Assembly: GCA_947623765.1 (NCBI GenBank) | Contig: CANQIG010000013.1 | Span: 1-17,569 of the forward strand | Direction of reading: 5' to 3' | DNA from: an uncultured Clostridia bacterium | Lineage (GTDB): Bacteria; Bacillota; Clostridia; Oscillospirales; Acutalibacteraceae | Length of the DNA stretch: 17,569 nucleotides | Shown: piece by piece, positions 6,139 to 12,905 of the stretch | Numbering within the stretch: the stretch's first letter is position 1 | Layout: each line of letters starts with the position of its first letter | The notes under the pieces: model-generated | The model's database searches: none | What the model was told of the DNA's origin: nothing | What the model saw: the letters and a program-made list of their open reading frames with translations, nothing else | Position numbers and translations under genes: made by a program

Positions 6139-6642
6139 ATGACGATCCGCAGGGCGGAGCTCTCTGATCTTGAGGCGCTGACGCGCATCTACAATTACGA
6201 GGTGATCAACGGCACCTCGACGTTCGATCTCTATCCGCGCACGGTGGAGGAGCGGAAGGAATGGTTCTTCGCCCACAATGTGGAGAACCATCCGCTGTTC
6301 GTCTCCGAGGAGGACGGAGAGGTCACGGGGTATGTGAGCCTCTCGCAGTACCGCGAAAAGGAAGCCTACAAGCAGACCGTGGAGCTTTCCATCTACATCG
6401 ACCCGGCGCACCGGGAAAAGGGCGTCGCCTCCGCGCTGATGGCGTTTATTCTGGATTACGCCCGGCGCGACCCGACGATCCACAACGTCGTCTCGGTCAT
6501 CACCTCGGGGAACAGCGTCAGCTCCCATCTGCACGAAAAATTCGGGTTCACGTTCTGCGGGCGCATCCCGCAGGTGGGCTTGAAGTTCGGCGAGTACCGG
6601 CACATCGACAATTACAGTCTGATCGTGGAGGACGAAGCATGA
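6139..6642 (+). CDS. GNAT N-acetyltransferase, phosphinothricin/methionine sulfone acetyltransferase type
   Basis: A 167-residue acetyl-CoA-dependent acetyltransferase. It aligns with the PAT/MddA-like subgroup: start IRRAELSDLEALTRIYNYEV, then TSTFDLYPRTVEERKEWF, YVSLSQYREKEAYKQTVELSIYI and the acetyl-CoA motif REKGVA (92-97). Members acetylate phosphinothricin, methionine sulfone or sulfoximine, or related amino acids; the physiological substrate is unknown here. ATG at 6139 is chosen because the family motif starts right there (MTIRRAE); the open frame to 6049 has no homologous sequence or good ribosome binding site. The last four bases overlap the NUDIX start (ATGA), so translation is probably coupled. 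Resistance to glutamine-synthetase inhibitors is possible but not shown. Confidence 0.9.
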   Translation: MTIRRAELSDLEALTRIYNYEVINGTSTFDLYPRTVEERKEWFFAHNVENHPLFVSEEDGEVTGYVSLSQYREKEAYKQTVELSIYIDPAHREKGVASALMAFILDYARRDPTIHNVVSVITSGNSVSSHLHEKFGFTFCGRIPQVGLKFGEYRHIDNYSLIVEDEA

Positions 6643-7109
6643 CGGAAAAAAGGCCAATCCGAAACTCCGCGAAGGCGCTCATCGTGCGGGACGGGAAGCT
6701 GCTCGTCGTGCGACTAAGGGACAGCGACGGGGAATGGAGCATCCTGCCCGGCGGCGGGCAGGAGACCGGCGAGCTCTTGCCGGAGGCCGCCGCGCGGGAG
6801 GCCGCGGAGGAGCTCGGCGTGCGCGTCGCCGTCGAGGATCTCGCGTTTGTCATCGAGGGGGAGCGGGGCGAGCCGTTCCACCGGGTGGATCTCGTGTTCC
6901 GGTGCAGATATCTCGGGGAGCTCGAAGCGCCCGTGCTGCACGGGGACACGAACCAGATCGGCGCGAAATGGCTGCCGCTCGAGACACTGAACCGCTCCGA
7001 TCTGTACCCCTCGAAGCTCCGCCGCGCGATCATGGACCTGTACGCCGGAAAGCCGCACGGCGTCTACCTCGGCAGCGAATGCGCCGGGGACCCGGAGATC
7101 ACAGACTGA
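6639..7109 (+). CDS. NUDIX hydrolase
   Basis: A 156-residue NUDIX protein that would cleave a nucleoside diphosphate linked to another group. The NUDIX box is complete: Gly39, Glu45, then REAAEELGV (53-61), with the catalytic Glu pair Glu57/Glu58. The start SAKALIVRDGKLLVVRLRDSDGEW and LPGGGQETGE resemble the MutT/ADP-ribose pyrophosphatase-like group; the substrate cannot be assigned. It overlaps the GNAT gene by four bases (ATGA) and so is translated with it. The operon ends at the terminator 8 nt after its stop. Confidence 0.92.
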   Translation: MTEKRPIRNSAKALIVRDGKLLVVRLRDSDGEWSILPGGGQETGELLPEAAAREAAEELGVRVAVEDLAFVIEGERGEPFHRVDLVFRCRYLGELEAPVLHGDTNQIGAKWLPLETLNRSDLYPSKLRRAIMDLYAGKPHGVYLGSECAGDPEITD

Positions 7110-7116
7110 ATGCAGG

Positions 7117-7153
7117 CGCAGCCGCCGAAAAGAGGCTGCGTCTTTCTTTTTTC
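7117..7153 (+). terminator. Intrinsic terminator of the GNAT-NUDIX operon
   Basis: Perfect 7-bp stem CGCAGCC/GGCTGCG (7117-7123, 7134-7140), 10-nt loop, then TCTTTCTTTTTTC. Confidence 0.9.
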
Positions 7154-7237
7154 AAAATTTTTTCATTGGAATGCAATAAAAAGGGCACATTTTGGATTTA
7201 CTCTTATGAAAGGAAAAAACGAAGGTGAGGGATGACG

Positions 7238-7786
7238 ATGGACACAGCAAAACGGAGGCTGGACCCCGCGCGGCTCAACGCGCTGCTACAGAGCACCGCC
7301 GAAGGGGACACGGACGCGTTCGCCGCGCTGTATGAGGAGACAAAGGCGGCGGTTTTCGGCTTTTGCCTGTCGATCCTGCGGAATCGGGCGGACGCAGAGG
7401 ACCTGACGCACGACTGCTTCGTGCGGGTCTTCCTCGCGGCGGAACAGTACCGCCGGGCGCAAAACCCCATGGCGTGGGTGTTGACAATCTCGCGGAACCT
7501 TTGCCTGCACCGCCTTCGGGACCGGGAACGGCCGACGGAGGAGACGGTCTGGGCGGACGAGGAGGCCGGGACGCTTTCCGCAGAGGACCGGCTCGTGCTG
7601 CGCCGCTGCATGGATGCGCTCTCCGACGAGGAGCGGAGCATCGCGGTGCTCCATGCTGTCTCCGGGCTGAAGTTCCGGGAAATCGCCTCGCTTTTGGGGA
7701 TCCCCCTTTCAACGGTACTCTCGAAGTACCGCCGTTCGATGAAAAAGCTCAGAGATTTATGGCAGGAAGGAGAGACGGAAGGATGA
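7238..7786 (+). CDS. ECF-type sigma-70 family RNA polymerase sigma factor
   Basis: A 182-residue sigma factor with only regions 2 and 4, the ECF layout. Region 2 covers about residues 24-95: AFAALYEETKAAVFGFCLSI, then NRADAEDLTHDCFVRVF (the core-binding and -10 segment) and AWVLTISRNLCLHRLR. Region 4 is about 118-172, with the helix-turn-helix LKFREIASLLGIPLSTVLSKY. ATG at 7238 is used because AAGGTGAGG (7222-7230) then lies 7 nt upstream; the ATG at 7232 is too close to it. The stop overlaps the start of the RsgI-like gene (ATGA), typical of a sigma/anti-sigma pair. I found no convincing sigma-A promoter in the AT-rich 7154-7230 upstream stretch, so it may be self-activated. Confidence 0.92.
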   Translation: MDTAKRRLDPARLNALLQSTAEGDTDAFAALYEETKAAVFGFCLSILRNRADAEDLTHDCFVRVFLAAEQYRRAQNPMAWVLTISRNLCLHRLRDRERPTEETVWADEEAGTLSAEDRLVLRRCMDALSDEERSIAVLHAVSGLKFREIASLLGIPLSTVLSKYRRSMKKLRDLWQEGETEG

Positions 7787-9789
7787 AAAACCGAGAGATG
7801 GAAAAGAAGATCGCGGCGGCGGTCGAACACGCGTCGCCGAACGGATTCGACGACGTTCTGCGGGACGCGAGAAGCGGCGCGGCGGAGGTCGTCTTCACGG
7901 AAACGCCGAAGCGGCGTTCCGGCTGGGTGCGCGCCTTGTCGTGCGCGGCGGCGCTCGTCCTCGTGCTTGCGGCGGTCTTCGGGGTATACCTGTACCGGAC
8001 CGATTACGCCGTGGCCTCGACCGTGGCGCTCGAGGTGAACCCGAGCCTTGAGATCCGCGTGAACAGCAGGGAGACCGTGCTCGAGGTGATCCCGAAGAAC
8101 GACGACGCGAAGGCGGTCATCGGCGACATGGATTTCAAGGGAAGCAAGCTCGACGTGACGGTGAACGCGCTGGTGGGCTCGATGCTGCGGCACGGGTACC
8201 TCAGCGACCTCGCGAATTCGATCCTCGTCACGGTGGACAGCAAGGATTCGCAGGGCGCGGCGCTGCAGGATAAGCTGACGCGGGAGATCAACGACCTGTT
8301 CGCGACGGGCGGATTCTCCGGGGCGGTGCTCAGCCAGACGGTCCGGGACGACAGCGCGCTCGCCGCGCTCGCCGAGGAATACGGCATCACGCTCGGCAAG
8401 GCGCAGCTCATCGCGGAGATCATCGCGAAGGACAGCCGGTACACGTTTGAATCGCTTTCCGGTCTGACGATCAACGACCTGAACCTCATCCGGAATTCGG
8501 GCGGCGTGCCCGTGGAGGAGACCGCCGACCCGGCGGAGAAGATCGTGACCGTCGGAAGCGCGAGCGACGCGGGATACATCGGCAAGGATGCCGCGCGCCG
8601 CGCCGCGCTCGAGGCGGCGGGCGTCACCGAGGCGGAGGTGCTCGACGGCGTGTGGATCGGCATGGACTGGGAAGACGGCGTGATGGTGTACGAGGTGGAG
8701 TTCAACGCCGGGAGCTGGGGCTACGAGTGCGAGGTCAACGCGACGGACGGCAGAGTCCTGCAGTGCGAGCGCGACGAGCCGCACCAGGTGACGGTCGTGA
8801 ACGGCACGGGCCACCACGACGAGGACGAACACCACGGCACGGTGCAGACGGCGGCCCTCTCGGAGGCGGAGGCATACGCTGCGGCGTTTGCGGACGCGGG
8901 CGTTTCGGAAGCGGACGTGACGGGGAAGACCATCCGGTATGAGTGGGACGACGGGAGAGCGGTCTATGAGATCGAGTTCCGGACGGAGACCGCCGTGTAC
9001 GACTATGAGATCGACGGCGATACCGGCGCGGTCGTAAAGGGCGAGAAGGAGCAGCTAACACCGCGCTCCGGCGAGAGCGACGCGCTGGCCGCGCTGATCG
9101 GCGAGGCCGAGGCGAAGGCGGCGGCGCTGCGGCACGCGGGCGTCCCGGACGGGACGGACGCGGTCGTCAAGCTGGACCGCGACGACGGACGGCAGGTCTA
9201 TGAGGTGAAGTTCACGAGCGGCGGGAGCGCGTACGACTATGAGATCGACGCGATGAGCGGCGCGATCCTCAAGAGCGAGAAGGAGCTGCTGCAGGGGCAG
9301 CAGGCGGGCTCCGCCGACGGGAATGAAAGCGCGGCGGGCGTGACCTTGGAGCAGGCGAAGGCGATCGCGTTCCAGCACGCGGGTCTTTCGGAGACGGCGG
9401 TCTCCGTTGTGAAGGCAGAGAAGGACACGGACGACGGCAAGACGGTCTATGAGATCGAGTTCCGCACGGAGAGCGACGAATATGAGTACAAGATCGACGC
9501 GGCGACCGGCGCGGTCCTCAAGAGCGAAAAGGAGGGGCTGAAAGGCACTTCCTCCGGGAACACGGCGCAGACCGGCGGCGCGGGCGTGACCTTGGAACAG
9601 GCGAAGGCGATCGCGCTCAAGCACGCGGGCTTTGCGGAGTCGGCGGTCTCCGGCATGAAGGCGAAGCAGGACCGGGACGACGGCAGGACGGTCTATGAGA
9701 TCGAGTTCCGCTCCGGCGGCGACGAGTACGAGTATGAGATCGACGCGCTGACCGGCGCGATCCTCAAGAGCGAACGGGACCGCGACTGA
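7783..9789 (+). CDS. RsgI-like membrane anti-sigma factor with five PepSY repeats
   Basis: A 668-residue single-pass membrane protein. Residues 1-50 are cytoplasmic and should bind the sigma factor; helix 51-71 (ALSCAAALVLVLAAVFGVYL) crosses the membrane. Next is an RsgI-type domain (about 75-250) opening with VALEVNPSLEI; the Asn86-Pro87 bond matches the site where RsgI proteins are reported to self-cleave. The outer part carries five PepSY-type repeats at about 267-330, 359-424, 439-504, 520-584 and 602-668, each with DDGR-VYEIEF and YDYEIDA-TGAILKSE blocks; repeats 4 and 5 are nearly identical. A linker at about 345-357 is rich in His and acidic residues (HHDEDEHHG). PepSY is associated with protease inhibition and cell-surface sensing. 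It overlaps the sigma gene and ends before a strong hairpin. The partner and signal are inferred. Confidence 0.9.
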   Translation: MKNREMEKKIAAAVEHASPNGFDDVLRDARSGAAEVVFTETPKRRSGWVRALSCAAALVLVLAAVFGVYLYRTDYAVASTVALEVNPSLEIRVNSRETVLEVIPKNDDAKAVIGDMDFKGSKLDVTVNALVGSMLRHGYLSDLANSILVTVDSKDSQGAALQDKLTREINDLFATGGFSGAVLSQTVRDDSALAALAEEYGITLGKAQLIAEIIAKDSRYTFESLSGLTINDLNLIRNSGGVPVEETADPAEKIVTVGSASDAGYIGKDAARRAALEAAGVTEAEVLDGVWIGMDWEDGVMVYEVEFNAGSWGYECEVNATDGRVLQCERDEPHQVTVVNGTGHHDEDEHHGTVQTAALSEAEAYAAAFADAGVSEADVTGKTIRYEWDDGRAVYEIEFRTETAVYDYEIDGDTGAVVKGEKEQLTPRSGESDALAALIGEAEAKAAALRHAGVPDGTDAVVKLDRDDGRQVYEVKFTSGGSAYDYEIDAMSGAILKSEKELLQGQQAGSADGNESAAGVTLEQAKAIAFQHAGLSETAVSVVKAEKDTDDGKTVYEIEFRTESDEYEYKIDAATGAVLKSEKEGLKGTSSGNTAQTGGAGVTLEQAKAIALKHAGFAESAVSGMKAKQDRDDGRTVYEIEFRSGGDEYEYEIDALTGAILKSERDRD

Positions 9790-9829
9790 GCGCTTCCCAA
9801 ATGAAAAAGGTGCAGATAAAACGATAGTA

Positions 9830-9863
9830 GGGCCGGTACGGCGGAATGCCGTACCGGCCCTTT
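9830..9863. terminator. Perfect 13-bp hairpin between converging genes
   Basis: GGGCCGGTACGGC (9830-9842), loop GGAAT, GCCGTACCGGCCC (9848-9860), then only TTT and a G run. It lies between the end of the anti-sigma gene and the end of the minus-strand glycosylase gene and probably stops transcription from both sides, although the T tract is short. Confidence 0.75.
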
Positions 9864-9901
9864 GGGGCTGCTGGCAGATGGTGTTAAGCGTTTGACGCGC
9901 G

Positions 9902-10489
9902 TCAGGCGTTGTAGTCCTTCGCGACGTCGAGCTGGAGCTCGTCGATCTTCTCGCGGAGGGTGAGGAAATCCTGGAACGCGTCGGGCTTTTGGGCGGGGTT
10001 GCGCAGGAGTGCCGCGGGGTGGAGCGTCGCCATGAGCAGCGTGCCGTTTCGCTCCGTGAACCGGCCGTGCTCCCGGGTGATCTTGAGATCGGGCTTGATG
10101 ATGCGCTGGCCCGCGATGCGCCCGAGGCAGACGATGATCTTCGGGCGGATGAGCGCGACCTGATTGCGCAGCCAGCCGATGCACGCCTCCTGCTCCTCGG
10201 GGAGGGGGTCGCGGTTTTTCGGCGGGCGGCACTTGACGATGTTCGCGATGTAGACGTTCGTCTTTCGGTCGAGGTCGACGGCGGCGAGCATTTTGTCGAG
10301 GAGCTGGCCGCCGCGCCCGACGAACGGCTCGCCCTGCAGGTCCTCGTTCTCACCCGGGCCCTCGCCGATGAACATGATCTTCGCCTCGGGGTTCCCCACG
10401 CCGAAGACGACGTTATGGCGCGTCTCGGCGAGCCCGCATTTTCTGCACTGCATACAGCTTTCCCGAAGGGCTTCCACCGTCTGGATCAT
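9902..10489 (-). CDS. Type 4 uracil-DNA glycosylase (4Fe-4S)
   Basis: A 195-residue family 4 uracil-DNA glycosylase, which removes uracil from DNA to start base-excision repair. Motif A is GEGPGENED (42-50), where GEAPG is more usual. Cys15 and Cys18 (CRKC), Cys87 (VKCRPPKNR) and Cys103 are placed to hold the iron-sulfur cluster typical of the family. FVGRGGQLLDKML (56-68) and HPAALLRNP (157-165) are the other signature blocks. Start ATG at 10489 gives the normal N terminus; the likely ribosome binding site AAGGAG is 12 nt upstream, a long spacing. The promoter is an extended -10 TGCTATACT within 53 bp. It is transcribed divergently from pduL and ends at the shared hairpin. Confidence 0.95.
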   Translation of the reverse strand: MIQTVEALRESCMQCRKCGLAETRHNVVFGVGNPEAKIMFIGEGPGENEDLQGEPFVGRGGQLLDKMLAAVDLDRKTNVYIANIVKCRPPKNRDPLPEEQEACIGWLRNQVALIRPKIIVCLGRIAGQRIIKPDLKITREHGRFTERNGTLLMATLHPAALLRNPAQKPDAFQDFLTLREKIDELQLDVAKDYNA

Positions 10490-10533
10490 TCTGAAACCAC
10501 GCTCCTTTTTTCGCGCTGCCGCATTTCTCTCTA

Positions 10534-10542
10534 AGTATAGCA
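10534..10542 (-). promoter_or_regulatory. Extended -10 promoter of the uracil-DNA glycosylase gene
   Basis: TGCTATACT on the minus strand (TG at 10542-10541, TATACT at 10539-10534). No good -35 box is found at 17-18 bp, consistent with an extended -10 promoter. Confidence 0.65.
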
Positions 10543-10572
10543 CACTCCGGCGAAAAATCCTAGTCGAAAGCC

Positions 10573-10601
10573 TTGTTTTTTTTCCGGAATTGGTGTACAA
10601 T
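10573..10601 (+). promoter_or_regulatory. Promoter of the pduL-type gene
   Basis: TTGTTT (10573-10578), 17-bp spacer, TACAAT (10596-10601), 36 bp before the ATG. It is divergent from the glycosylase promoter; the two -10 boxes are about 57 bp apart. Confidence 0.72.
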
Positions 10602-10636
10602 GGGGATGAAAAACCCGAAAGGCGAGGTGTATTCCA

Positions 10637-11206
10637 ATGAAAATCATGGTGGAGACCTCCGCGCGTCATCTCCATGTGACGGACGAGGATCTCAAGAAGC
10701 TGTTCGGCGAGGGCGCCGTCCTCTCCAACAAGAAGGATCTTTCCCAGCCCGGCCAGTTCGCGACGAACGAGAAGGTCGAGGTCATCGGGCCGAAAGGCTC
10801 TCTCGTGATGTCCATCCTCGGGCCGACGCGTCCGGAGACGCAGGTCGAGGTCGCGCTGACCGACGCCAGAAAGCTCGGCATTGCCGCGCCGATCCGTGAG
10901 TCCGGCGACCTCGAGGGCACGCCCGGCTGCACGCTGCGCGGCCCGGCGGGCGAAGTCGTGATCGAAAAGGGCGTCATCGCGGCGAAGCGCCACATCCATT
11001 TCAACGTCGAGGAAGCGGCCGAGGCCGGCGTCGTCGACAAGCAGATCGTCTCCGTGAAGGTCGGCAAGGAAGGCGAGCGCAGCGTGATCTTCGGCGACGT
11101 GGTCGTGCGCGTCAGCCCGAAGTACGCGGCGGCCATGCACATCGACACCGACGAGTCCAACGCGGCGGCGCTCGGCGGCACCGTGGACGGCGAGATCCTC
11201 AAGTAA
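10637..11206 (+). CDS. pduL: PduL-type phosphate acyltransferase (phosphotransacetylase/propanoylase)
   Basis: A 189-residue PduL-family enzyme, which exchanges the CoA of acetyl- or propionyl-CoA for phosphate, feeding acetate kinase and ATP synthesis. The two-barrel zinc enzyme's motifs are visible: SARHLHVT (8-15, zinc-binding His11 and His13), GPTRPETQVE (62-71), AKRHIHFN (116-123) and MHIDTDESNAA (167-177). It begins directly at the core domain, without the N-terminal extension that targets PduL into microcompartments, and no shell or diol/ethanolamine genes adjoin it. It is probably the cytosolic acetate-forming transacetylase, as in Clostridia that lack Pta; that role is inferred. GGCGAGG lies about 8 nt before the ATG. 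Its own promoter is at 10573-10601 and a terminator follows. Confidence 0.93.
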   Translation: MKIMVETSARHLHVTDEDLKKLFGEGAVLSNKKDLSQPGQFATNEKVEVIGPKGSLVMSILGPTRPETQVEVALTDARKLGIAAPIRESGDLEGTPGCTLRGPAGEVVIEKGVIAAKRHIHFNVEEAAEAGVVDKQIVSVKVGKEGERSVIFGDVVVRVSPKYAAAMHIDTDESNAAALGGTVDGEILK

Positions 11207-11222
11207 TTTTCGCAGACCGCAG

Positions 11223-11253
11223 ACCGGCGGCAGGGTGACCTGCCGCCGGTTTT
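11223..11253 (+). terminator. Terminator of pduL
   Basis: Perfect 12-bp stem ACCGGCGGCAGG/CCTGCCGCCGGT (11223-11234, 11239-11250) with a GTGA tetraloop, followed by TTTGTGTCTGTTT. It begins 17 nt after the stop codon and could serve both strands, since the next gene converges. Confidence 0.88.
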
Positions 11254-11283
11254 GTGTCTGTTTATGGGCGGGGAACGCTGCGT

Positions 11284-11964
11284 TCAGGCCGCGGGGCCGT
11301 GCTTTTTTGCGGAGAGCGCGGCGATCCCGCGCCAGACGGCCCAGAGCAGCGCCGCCCCGAGCGCCGTCATGCACATATAGAGGACGAGGACCGCGCCCTT
11401 CCCGAGCACGGGAACGAGGTCGCGGAAGACCACCTGCTCCATCTCACAGGCAGGGTTGATGTAGAAGAGGTTGATCTCGCCGAACCGCTTGAGGGAGGCG
11501 TTCAGCACGGCGGCCAAAACGCAGCAGGCGGCGTAGAGCAGGAGCGCGTTTTTGAGGTCGCGCGGGGACGGCTTTCCCCGCGCGATCCCCGCGAGCACGC
11601 CGACGGCGGCGAGCGCCGCGTGCCACGCGAAGGAGTGGAACGTCAGGGCGGGCAGCGCGTAGTGCAGGCCGGAGGTGTCCGCGAGGACGATCACCCCGCC
11701 GAGCAGGCCGAACGTCATGAGGTAGGTGAGCAGGGCGTTTTTAAGGCTTTCCCGCCGGACGTGCGGCAGGACCAGGAGCACGTACATCGGCGTGGAGCAG
11801 AGCTGGAACGGGAAATACAGCCAGATATACGCGCCGCCGTTCACCGCGAACGTCAGCGTGAACTGCTTCCAGATCTCGGAGAGCAGCATCACGACGCCGC
11901 AGACGAGGAAAAACGCGCGGAAACGCAGCGCGGGATTCGGTTTTTGCAATTCGGTTCGGTTCAT
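11284..11964 (-). CDS. Six-helix integral membrane protein, YwaF/TIGR02206-like
   Basis: A 226-residue protein with about six hydrophobic segments: residues ~17-37, 48-72, 84-102, 112-135, 147-168 and 192-218. Features that recall the YwaF/TIGR02206 group are the FPFQLCSTPMYVLL block in helix 2, FHSFAWHAAL in helix 4 with membrane-embedded His, and NLFYINPACEME before the last helix. No function is established for that group and the match is by eye, so it is tentative. ATG at 11964 follows CGGAG by 8 nt; the frame stays open upstream to 12093 but the extra residues look like untranslated leader. A candidate promoter (-10 TATAAT at 12016-12011) lies about 50 bp upstream. It is monocistronic and converges with pduL. 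Confidence 0.7.
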   Translation of the reverse strand: MNRTELQKPNPALRFRAFFLVCGVVMLLSEIWKQFTLTFAVNGGAYIWLYFPFQLCSTPMYVLLVLPHVRRESLKNALLTYLMTFGLLGGVIVLADTSGLHYALPALTFHSFAWHAALAAVGVLAGIARGKPSPRDLKNALLLYAACCVLAAVLNASLKRFGEINLFYINPACEMEQVVFRDLVPVLGKGAVLVLYMCMTALGAALLWAVWRGIAALSAKKHGPAA

Positions 11965-12010
11965 GATAAAACTCCGTGCCGCGAATTTCAGAATGCGGCG
12001 GTTTTCCCTT

Positions 12011-12034
12011 ATTATATACCTGTTTTCCGGAAAA
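12011..12034 (-). promoter_or_regulatory. Candidate promoter with palindrome upstream of the membrane protein gene
   Basis: On the minus strand the -10 box TATAAT is at 12016-12011. The perfect 12-bp palindrome TTTTCCGGAAAA (12023-12034) lies where the spacer would be, and the -35 sequence is poor. A regulator binding the palindrome would block or activate this promoter; this is inference. Confidence 0.5.
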
Positions 12035-12087
12035 TAAAAGGGAGGGGCCCGGTTTTCGGGAAAAGATTTCACAAAAAGCGATAACAG

Positions 12088-12116
12088 TTGCATTTTTTAT
12101 CGCGGTATGATATGAT
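12088..12116 (+). promoter_or_regulatory. Promoter of the small unknown gene
   Basis: TTGCAT (12088-12093), 17-bp spacer, TATGAT (12111-12116). Transcription would begin near 12123, leaving a 133-nt leader before the ATG at 12256. Confidence 0.7.
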
Positions 12117-12156
12117 GGAGGGCGGAAAAGCGCAGGAAGAACGGAGTGCCGCGGCG

Positions 12157-12198
12157 AAGCAGAGCGCTCTGCTTTTCGTTCCCGTACACGGGAACGAA
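12157..12198 (+). promoter_or_regulatory. Two adjacent perfect hairpins in the leader
   Basis: Hairpin 1: AAGCAGA-GCGC-TCTGCTT (12157-12174, 7-bp stem). Hairpin 2 abuts it: TTCGTTCCCG-TACA-CGGGAACGAA (12175-12198, 10-bp stem). Only TT follows hairpin 1, as part of hairpin 2, and no T run follows hairpin 2, so neither is an ordinary terminator. They could stabilise or regulate the transcript. Confidence 0.7.
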
Positions 12199-12255
12199 TG
12201 CTCCTCTATTCGGGGGAAGAAGAAAGGGCCGCGTCGCGCGGAGGGAGACGGGACG

Positions 12256-12537
12256 ATGACGGGTGACGAACTGTACAGGGTGTACTGCGCCTGGGAGCCG
12301 GGGATGTACCGGCGGTCCCGCGCGCAGCTGTTCCACGCGACGGAGCTGATGCACGTCACCTTAGAAGAAAGCGAGCGCGGATTTGTCGACCGGCTCTATC
12401 GGGCCGCCTCCAAGTACGAGGACGGGAGGCTCGGGCTGTTCGTTTTTTATGAGGAAAATGTCTTTCGCGACGGGAGCAGCGCGAATGGGGAAGCGGAGCT
12501 CGTCTCGACGGGGTATTTTGTGCAGCGCGCGGACTGA
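12256..12537 (+). CDS. Small protein of unknown function
   Basis: I do not recognise this 93-residue soluble protein. It starts MTGDELYRVYCAWEPGMYRR and ends TGYFVQRAD; it is mixed in charge, with no signal peptide, membrane helix or Cys cluster. ATG at 12256 is 8 nt after GAGGGAG (12241-12247). The frame is open back to 12088, but that stretch holds the promoter and the double hairpin, so it is leader. That the reading frame is real is supported by the downstream copies: in the 161-bp repeat of its 3' half, most base differences do not change the amino acid. Its last 51 codons (from Asp45) are the repeated part. It could be a small housekeeping or mobile-element-linked protein; no neighbour suggests a role. 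Confidence 0.6.
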   Translation: MTGDELYRVYCAWEPGMYRRSRAQLFHATELMHVTLEESERGFVDRLYRAASKYEDGRLGLFVFYEENVFRDGSSANGEAELVSTGYFVQRAD

Positions 12538-12858
12538 ACAGGGGTATCGACCGGCTCTATCGGGCAGCCTCGAAGTACGAGGACGGGAGACTTGGGCTGT
12601 TCGTCTTATATGAGGAGAATGTCTTTCGCGACGGGAGCGGCGTGAACGGGGAAGCGGAGCTCGTCTCGACGGGGTATTTTGTGCAGCGCGCGGACTGAAC
12701 AGGGGTATCGACCGGCCTGCCGGGCCGCCTCCAAGTACGAAGACGGGAGGCTCGGGCTGTTCGTTTTCTATGAGGAGAATGTCTTTCGCGATGGGAGCAG
12801 CGCGGACGGGGGAAGCGGAGCTCGTCTCGACGGGGTATTTTGTGCAGCGCGCGGACTG
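12386..12858 (+). repeat. Three tandem ~161-bp copies of the small gene's 3' half
   Basis: Copy 1 (12386-12546) is the end of the small gene plus ten bases after its stop, copy 2 is 12547-12707 and copy 3 is 12708-12858 (ends before AACAGGGGTA). Each opens TCGACCGG. The last ~47 bases up to GGACTG are identical in all three. Copies 1 and 2 differ at 10 sites. Copy 3 has a one-base loss near its start and a one-base gain in its middle. Confidence 0.92.
12547..12858 (+). pseudogene. Two broken, start-less copies of the small gene
   Basis: Copy 2 still reads IDRLYRAASKYEDGRLGLFV...FVQRAD and ends with TGA (12696-12698), but it has no start codon and, with a 161-bp period, is in a different frame from copy 1. 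Copy 3 carries two compensating one-base indels, so its middle reads ASKYEDGRLGLFVFYEENVF in one frame and its end is shifted, and it lacks the TGA. Neither should be translated as a gene. Together with the leader of infC (12941-13122) they fill the 585-base gene-free stretch from 12538 to 13122. Confidence 0.75.
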
Positions 12859-12905
12859 CGTTCGGAACGCCCCTTTGAGGGACGCGAAAAAAATCAAGAT
12901 TTCTC

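Noticed and set aside
7204..8835. 543-codon minus-strand frame over the sigma and anti-sigma genes
   Set aside because: Antisense shadow; the plus strand carries recognisable sigma regions 2 and 4 and RsgI and PepSY domains with overlapping start and stop.
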